From contig NZ_CP152407.1 in NCBI RefSeq assembly GCF_038958875.1, positions 193,501-257,500 of the forward strand: 64,000 nt of DNA. Reading direction: 5' to 3'. The position numbers and the translations under genes are program-made. The stretch is from Acidovorax sp. FHTAMBA. GTDB lineage: Bacteria > Pseudomonadota > Gammaproteobacteria > Burkholderiales > Burkholderiaceae_C. This document shows positions 60,767-64,000 of the stretch, piece by piece; position 1 is the first letter of the stretch, and every line of letters begins with the position of its first letter. Below the pieces are notes generated by a model. That model was not told the DNA's origin and searched no databases. It was given only the letters and a program-made list of their open reading frames with translations.

Positions 60767-61642
60767 TCAGCCGGCGGCCATGCGCAGCCTGCGCGCCGCG
60801 TCTTCGTCGCGCGCATCGTCGATCTCGCGCAGCACGGCCTCCATGTCCACATCAACATGCTGCGGCGCGTAGTGGCCCGTCAAAGGCGTCTCGTTGCTCA
60901 GCAGGCCGCTCTGGTACAGGCTCCAGATCTCGGGGCCGAATTGCGTGCTGCGCAGCTCGGGCGCGAACTGCCCGAAGAAATCGCGCAGGTTGGCCACATC
61001 GCGCAGCAGCATGCGCTGGGCGTGGTTGTTGCCCGCAGCGTCCACGGCCTGGGGCAGGTCGATGATGACCGGACCATCGTGGGCGTCCGCGCCGTCTGCG
61101 CCCGGCAGGCGCGCCAGCAGGATGTTGAACTCCGACAGGTCGCCGTGCACCACACCCGCACACAGCATGCGCACCACCTCGGCCACCAGCGTGGCGTGGT
61201 GGGTGCGCGCGTCTTCGGGGGTAAACCTCACATCGTTCAGGCGCGGGGCGGCGTCGCCGTGGGCGTCGGTCACCAGCTCCATCAGCAGCACACCGTCGTG
61301 AAAGTTGTAGGGCTGCGGCACGCGCACGCCCGCAGCGGCCAGGCGGTAGAGTGCATCGACCTCGGCGCTTTGCCAGGCGGCCTCTTGCTCTTGCCGGCCA
61401 AGCTTGCTGCCCTTGGCCATGGCACGGGCCGAGCGCGAGTTCTTGACCTTGCGGTTTTCGGTGTAGTCCACCGCCTGCCGAAAGCTGCGGTTGTTGGCCT
61501 CTTTGTAGATCTTGGCGCAGAGCGTGTGGTCGCTGTTGCGCACCACAAAAACCATGGCCTCCTTGCCGCTCATGAGCTGGCGGACCACGGTGTCGATCAG
61601 GCCTTCCTCGATGAGGGACTGCAGGCGGGGGGGAGCTTTCAT
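60767..61642 (-). CDS. RIO-type serine protein kinase
   Basis: 291 residues of the RIO1-like atypical kinase family found in many Proteobacteria. The ATP-lysine is in LCAKIYKEANNRSFRQ, the catalytic loop is AGVVHGDLSEFNILL, and the metal aspartate is in PVIIDLPQAVD. It ends with a 50-residue basic/acidic tail. ATG 61642 is the family start. The substrate is unknown; in the nearest homologues it works with ribosome or translation functions, and here it is followed upstream by the tRNA-modifying tapT. Confidence 0.88.
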   Translation of the reverse strand: MKAPPRLQSLIEEGLIDTVVRQLMSGKEAMVFVVRNSDHTLCAKIYKEANNRSFRQAVDYTENRKVKNSRSARAMAKGSKLGRQEQEAAWQSAEVDALYRLAAAGVRVPQPYNFHDGVLLMELVTDAHGDAAPRLNDVRFTPEDARTHHATLVAEVVRMLCAGVVHGDLSEFNILLARLPGADGADAHDGPVIIDLPQAVDAAGNNHAQRMLLRDVANLRDFFGQFAPELRSTQFGPEIWSLYQSGLLSNETPLTGHYAPQHVDVDMEAVLREIDDARDEDAARRLRMAAG

Positions 61643-61704
61643 CGGTGCATTTTGCCCGGGTGGCGCAATCCCCCGCCCTGCGCCGGTGGACGCAGGGCGT
61701 TTCT

Positions 61705-62451
61705 TTAGCCCGCGCCGCGCAGATCGCGCAGCCGCTGGTGCACCGCATCGCTGCCATCTACCGGTAGCTGGTGCTTGGCCTGCAGGTAGTGGTGGGTGAA
61801 CACGTCCAGGTAGGCCTCCAGCGTCTGCGCGGCATGCAGCTCGCCCGCCAGTTCCAGGCACAGCGCGCCCACCTCGGAGGTGCAGAAATGGTCCGTGCGG
61901 TTGGACCGGCGCAGGTGGTAGCGCGAGAGCTGTTCGGGCGCCAGGCTCAACACGGGCAGGTGGTTGAGGTAGGGGCTCTTGCGGAACATCTTGCGCGCCT
62001 CGGGCCAGGTGGCGTCGAGCAGCACAAACAGCGGGCGCTTGCCCTCGGCCTTGGCCACCTGCGTGACGACGCGCGCAGGCTCCACGAACTCGCCGGGGAA
62101 CACCACATACGGCTGCCACTGCGGGTCGGCCAGCAGCGCCAGCAGGTCGGCGTGCACCTCGGTGCGCGCCCAGCCAAAGGCGTACGTGTCTGCCACCACA
62201 TCGGCGATCAGCCAGCCGGTGTTGCTGGGCTTGAGCGGCTCGATGTCGGCCATCAGCAGGCACATGCCTGCACGCGTAGTCAGCGTGGGGCGCAGCGCGC
62301 AAAGGCAGTGGCTGGGCACCAGGCGGCAGCCCGCGCAGCGTTCGCCTTTGGGGCCGCCCCGGGCCAGAAAGGGCTTGGCGCTGCGGGCGAGGCGCTCCGC
62401 GCGCAGGCGCGAGACGGCGTGCGGTGCAGGGCTTGGCGCAGGGGCGGTCAC
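61705..62451 (-). CDS. tapT: tRNA-uridine aminocarboxypropyltransferase (DTW domain)
   Basis: TapT/YfiP adds the 3-amino-3-carboxypropyl group from SAM to uridine 47 of tRNA. 248 residues with the DTW motif in LLDATWPEARKM, a Cys-rich N-terminal metal site (RCAGCRLVPSHCLC), MCLLMADIEPLKPSNTGWLI and the LSRYHLRRSN stretch. GTG 62451 is used because it overlaps the upstream methyltransferase stop (GTGA). An ATG further up at 62508 would overlap that gene deeply. Confidence 0.9.
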   Translation of the reverse strand: MTAPAPSPAPHAVSRLRAERLARSAKPFLARGGPKGERCAGCRLVPSHCLCALRPTLTTRAGMCLLMADIEPLKPSNTGWLIADVVADTYAFGWARTEVHADLLALLADPQWQPYVVFPGEFVEPARVVTQVAKAEGKRPLFVLLDATWPEARKMFRKSPYLNHLPVLSLAPEQLSRYHLRRSNRTDHFCTSEVGALCLELAGELHAAQTLEAYLDVFTHHYLQAKHQLPVDGSDAVHQRLRDLRGAG

Positions 62452-63056
62452 TGCCCGCCCGCCTGCTCCAGCGCAAACAGCGGCAGCTCGGCCTTGCGGC
62501 TCAGCCACACGCCGCCACCCAGTTCGATGGCGCCTTCGCGCAGGCCGCGCCGATAGAGCTCGGCGCGGTGGCGGAACACGCGGTTGTCGGTAATCTCTTC
62601 GTCGATGATGTCGCGCTCGAAATCCTCGCGCGAGACGGCCTCGACATACAGCGCGCCTGTGGTCAGGCGGCCCAGGTTGAGCAGCGCGGCTTTCAGATCC
62701 GGCGGGCTCAGGTAGGGCAGCACGCCCTGGCAGATGACCAGGTCAAACGGCGCATCGGCCACGTAGTCCACCACCGACCCCTGCTGCCACCCGAAGCGCT
62801 CGCACAGGTAGGGGCTGAACTCCACGCCCTGGTAGCTGGCGCCCGGAAAGTGCTGCGCCACGATGCCCTTCCACAGCCCGATGCCGCAGCCCACGTCCAG
62901 CACACGGCTCACCGGCACGCGCAGGTATTTGAGGTAGCTGCACACAAAGGTGCCCAAGCGCTCCATGTGCGCCGGGTCCACCACGCTGGTCTTTTTGTCA
63001 AAGTAAAAGCGCTGGTAGTAGGCCTCGTCAAAAGTGGTGGCGCTGGCGGATTTCAA
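62448..63056 (-). CDS. Class I SAM-dependent methyltransferase
   Basis: 202 residues of a Rossmann-fold methyltransferase. The SAM-binding motif I is VSRVLDVGCGIGLWKG; further motifs are GVEFSPYLCERFGWQ and FDLVICQGVLPYLS. The start TTG 63056 is supported by the ribosome-binding sequence AGAGGACA ahead of it and by the absence of any nearby in-frame ATG upstream of the conserved fold. Its stop overlaps the tapT start, so it is co-translated with tapT. The target molecule is unknown. Confidence 0.82.
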   Translation of the reverse strand: MKSASATTFDEAYYQRFYFDKKTSVVDPAHMERLGTFVCSYLKYLRVPVSRVLDVGCGIGLWKGIVAQHFPGASYQGVEFSPYLCERFGWQQGSVVDYVADAPFDLVICQGVLPYLSPPDLKAALLNLGRLTTGALYVEAVSREDFERDIIDEEITDNRVFRHRAELYRRGLREGAIELGGGVWLSRKAELPLFALEQAGGQ

Positions 63057-63147
63057 TGGGTGTGTCCTCTGGCATGGATGCGGCGGCGCGAACCGCGCCG
63101 GGCCCGGGAGTATCGCCCGCCGCGGTCCGCCGGCTTTCGGCCCGGGC

Positions 63148-63543
63148 CTACTTGACTGCGGCGTCCTTGGGCGGGCGGTGCAGCGCGCACAGCTTGTTGC
63201 CGTCCGGGTCACGCAGGTAGGCCAGGTACAGCTTGCCGCCGGGGCCTTCGCGCCAGCCCGGGGGGTCTTCGCAGGTGGTGCCGCCGTTGGCCACACCGGC
63301 GGCGTGGAAGGCATCGGTCTGCTCGGTCGACTGCATGGCAAAACCGATGGTCGCGCCGTTGCCGAAGGTGGCGGGCTCGCCGTTGATCGGGGTGGTGATG
63401 CCAAAGGTACCGGTGGGGCCGCGGTAGAAGTAGCGGTTCTTGTTGGCCACCCCGGGCGGCACGCCCAGCGTGCCGAGCACGGCGTCATAAAACTTGCGGG
63501 ATGCCTCCAGATCGTTCACACCGACCATCACATGACTGAACAT
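63148..63543 (-). CDS. VOC-family (glyoxalase-like) protein
   Basis: 131 residues of the vicinal-oxygen-chelate superfamily: FSHVMVGVNDLEASRKFYDA at the start, NRYFYRGPTGTFGITTPING, GFAMQSTEQTDAFH and KLYLAYLRDPDGNKLCALHR with the metal-type motif at the end. Substrate unknown. Confidence 0.86.
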   Translation of the reverse strand: MFSHVMVGVNDLEASRKFYDAVLGTLGVPPGVANKNRYFYRGPTGTFGITTPINGEPATFGNGATIGFAMQSTEQTDAFHAAGVANGGTTCEDPPGWREGPGGKLYLAYLRDPDGNKLCALHRPPKDAAVK

Positions 63544-63708
63544 TTTGCGTGTCTCCGTTGGGCCCCGGGGGCGGGGCGGTTTGTGGGCGCTGCGATGTTA
63601 GCCGCTGGTAGATGCCCCATGCCCGCCGTCGGCGAAAGGGGCGGCTGACAGCGCCGGCCATGCCCCGGCGCGCTGCAGGCCATCGGTCCGAAGCCCATGG
63701 GTAATTTC

Positions 63709-63768
63709 AGAGTAAAATCAGGCGCTAGCGCTTATACAGAAAGCGCCAACAGCTATATTATTAATAGC
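63709..63768 (-). repeat. Palindromic repeat family 1, copy 10
   Basis: CAGAGTAAAATCAGGCGCTA, then GCGCTTATACAGAAAGCGCC and AACAGCTATATTATTAATAG. Core GCGCTT/AAGCGC with a six-base loop. It ends just before the EAL gene stop codon. Confidence 0.88.
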
Positions 63769-63771
63769 AAA

Positions 63772-64000
63772 TCAAAGCAGCTCCGCAGGCCCGGGGCGGC
63801 CGAACAGGTAGCCCTGGAACTGGCGGCAGCCGTTGCGCAGCAGGAACGCGCGCTGGCCTTCGGTCTCGACGCCCTCGGCCACCACATCCAGGCCCAGGCT
63901 GCGCGCCAGCGTGATGATGGTGCAGGCGATGGTGGCGTCGTTGGGGTCGGTGAGCACGTCGCGCACAAAACTCTGGTCGATCTTGAGCTGGTCCAGCGGC
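63772..64000 (-). CDS. EAL-domain protein, C-terminal end (cut by window)
   Basis: Only the last 75 residues are in the window: PLDQLKIDQSFVRDVLTDPN, then IACTIITLARSLGLDVVAEG, VETEGQRAFLLRNGCRQFQG and YLFGRPGPAELL. These are the C-terminal EAL phosphodiesterase motifs (KIDxSF, AEGVET, CxxxQGYLF), and the domain is intact here, suggesting c-di-GMP hydrolysis. The start and any sensory domains lie beyond 64000. Confidence 0.9.
   Translation of the reverse strand, partial: PLDQLKIDQSFVRDVLTDPNDATIACTIITLARSLGLDVVAEGVETEGQRAFLLRNGCRQFQGYLFGRPGPAELL

Overview
The window is one contiguous stretch of a high-GC chromosome that looks like a member of the Comamonadaceae (Acidovorax-like Betaproteobacteria). 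This rests on the strong G/C third-position bias, the Bug/TctC-type orphan solute-binding proteins, a protocatechuate 4,5-cleavage (pmd/lig) operon like that of Comamonas, and dispersed small palindromic repeats of a type I associate with this family. I saw no rRNA, tRNA, CRISPR array, prophage or intact insertion sequence. The genus assignment is inference.

Positions 1-28,100 are mostly core metabolism. They hold corA (cut by the left edge), mtnN, fadD, pntA-pntB, fba with a clear terminator, an OmpR-type response regulator and histidine kinase pair divergent from a PAP2 phosphatase, pyk, a CPBP protease overlapping pepP, a murU-like nucleotidyltransferase overlapping speD, tkt, gap, an MscS channel, a DUF4398/OmpA lipoprotein pair, an aldo/keto reductase and a flavin monooxygenase. 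Between tkt and gap sits a lower-GC two-gene cassette: a papain-fold-like protein overlapping a small Cys-rich protein. It is the best toxin/immunity candidate here.

Positions 28,200-41,300 are a catabolic region. A divergent LysR gene faces a leftward operon (ModA-like protein, pmdE, pmdF, tctC, pmdD, fused pmdAB, pmdC) that should take protocatechuate through 4,5-cleavage to pyruvate and oxaloacetate. The dioxygenase alpha and beta subunits are fused in one polypeptide. Next comes a leftward TRAP transporter cluster (dctP, terminator-like hairpin, dctQ, dctM) followed by a second tctC and a DUF1932 dehydrogenase.

Positions 41,600-64,000 hold an HPF/RaiA-like factor; an overlapping pair made of a FecR-TPR-beta-barrel protein and a CHASE2 adenylate cyclase; a glutamine-amidotransferase-like hydrolase; a radical-SAM/DUF4130 DNA-repair pair with a LexA-like palindrome over its start codon; a CheY-like regulator; slyD; pirin; a four-gene VOC-GST-DUF1579-DUF1428 operon with a divergent TetR gene and two operator-like sites; a serine hydrolase; a DUF1439 protein; 3-methyladenine glycosylase; RIO kinase, tapT and a methyltransferase; a VOC protein; and the C-terminal end of an EAL protein.

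The most unusual structural theme is a family of at least ten palindromic repeats (core AGCGCTT...AAGCGCT). Two copies lie in frame inside protein genes (mtnN and the murU-like gene), one supplies the mtnN stop codon, and one sits inside the pmd operon. This resembles the coding-sequence palindromic elements described in Rickettsia.
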